Shown: positions 63,911 to 64,000 of the stretch, one piece after another
Layout of the letters: every line of letters begins with the position of its first letter
Numbering within the stretch: the first letter of the stretch is position 1
From: Modestobacter sp. Leaf380
Lineage (GTDB): Bacteria; Actinomycetota; Actinomycetes; Mycobacteriales; Geodermatophilaceae
Reading direction: 5' to 3'
Length of the DNA: 64,000 nucleotides
Assembly: GCF_001424485.1 (NCBI RefSeq)
Contig: NZ_LMQC01000021.1
Location: 63,249 to 127,248 of the forward strand
The notes under the pieces: generated by a model
What the model was told of the DNA's origin: nothing
Databases searched by the model: none
The model's input: the letters and a program-made list of their open reading frames with translations, nothing else
Translations under genes and position numbers: made by a program

Positions 63911-64000
63911 TCCACGGGGTACGACAGCGCGCCGCGCGTGGACGGCGGGTCCGTGACGACTGGACGTCGCCGGGTCCCACCGGCCCCACCCGGCCTCAGA

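Overview
The window looks like chromosomal DNA of a high-GC actinobacterium. The markers are RbpA, a complete Pup-proteasome locus (Mpa, Dop, Pup, PrcB, PrcA, PafA, PafB, PafC), separate Lnt and polyprenol-phosphate mannosyltransferase genes, GTG starts and many apparently leaderless promoters (TANNNT, then 6-7 bases, then the start codon). Overall gene content would suit the Geodermatophilaceae or a related family, but that placement is inference. Most of the window is dense housekeeping sequence with GTGA/ATGA overlaps between genes.

Layout. 1-15.5 kb: a partial CitB-type response regulator, an Xaa-Pro aminopeptidase, a VOC protein, pantothenate kinase, GNAT acetyltransferases, a class A beta-lactamase-like serine hydrolase, a PEBP protein, a beta-phosphoglucomutase/GH65 phosphorylase pair for disaccharide phosphorolysis, an M50 peptidase, small membrane proteins, a hemolysin III-type protein, acyltransferases, an isochorismatase-type hydrolase, TrmL and DapA. 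15.5-24.8 kb: an accessory block of visibly lower GC. It carries one giant secreted RHS/YD-repeat polymorphic toxin (signal peptide, DNRLRE-like region, bulb-lectin repeats, RHS core, HINT autoprotease, C-terminal GIY-YIG-like nuclease) interrupted by two compensating single-base frameshifts, followed by an Imm26-like immunity gene. 24.8-25.9 kb: about 1.1 kb with no convincing gene, holding a close match to the actinobacterial XerC/XerD dif site at 25404-25431. Genes left of it are mostly on the plus strand and genes right of it mostly on the minus strand, as expected on either side of a replication terminus.

26-34.4 kb: a small lipoprotein, a zinc-ribbon protein, an operon of glycerophosphodiesterase, acyltransferase, UMF1-type MFS permease and thymidine kinase, then RbpA, FxsA, Ppm and Lnt. 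34.4-41.2 kb: a lysine-fermentation-type catabolic cluster. Kal, KamE, KamD, an amidohydrolase and Kdd form one minus-strand operon, divergent from kamA. It should take L-lysine through beta-lysine, 3,5-diaminohexanoate and 3-keto-5-aminohexanoate, with Kal acting after a cleavage enzyme (Kce) that is not in this window. 41.2-50.6 kb: an acyltransferase, an Rv2578c-type radical SAM protein, a SnoaL-like protein, an Lrp/AsnC regulator, a 5'-3' exonuclease, a Gln/Gly/Tyr-rich DUF4333 membrane protein, the HelY helicase and a lipid kinase.

50.6-63.9 kb: TatC and TatA, then the proteasome and pupylation locus, with a divergent DUF3866/phosphotransferase pair inserted between pafB and pafA. Pup ends in Gly-Gly-Glu, so it should be ligation-ready without deamidation. 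Mpa unfolds pupylated proteins into the PrcA/PrcB 20S core, PafA ligates Pup, Dop removes it, and PafB/PafC are transcriptional activators of the DNA-damage response.
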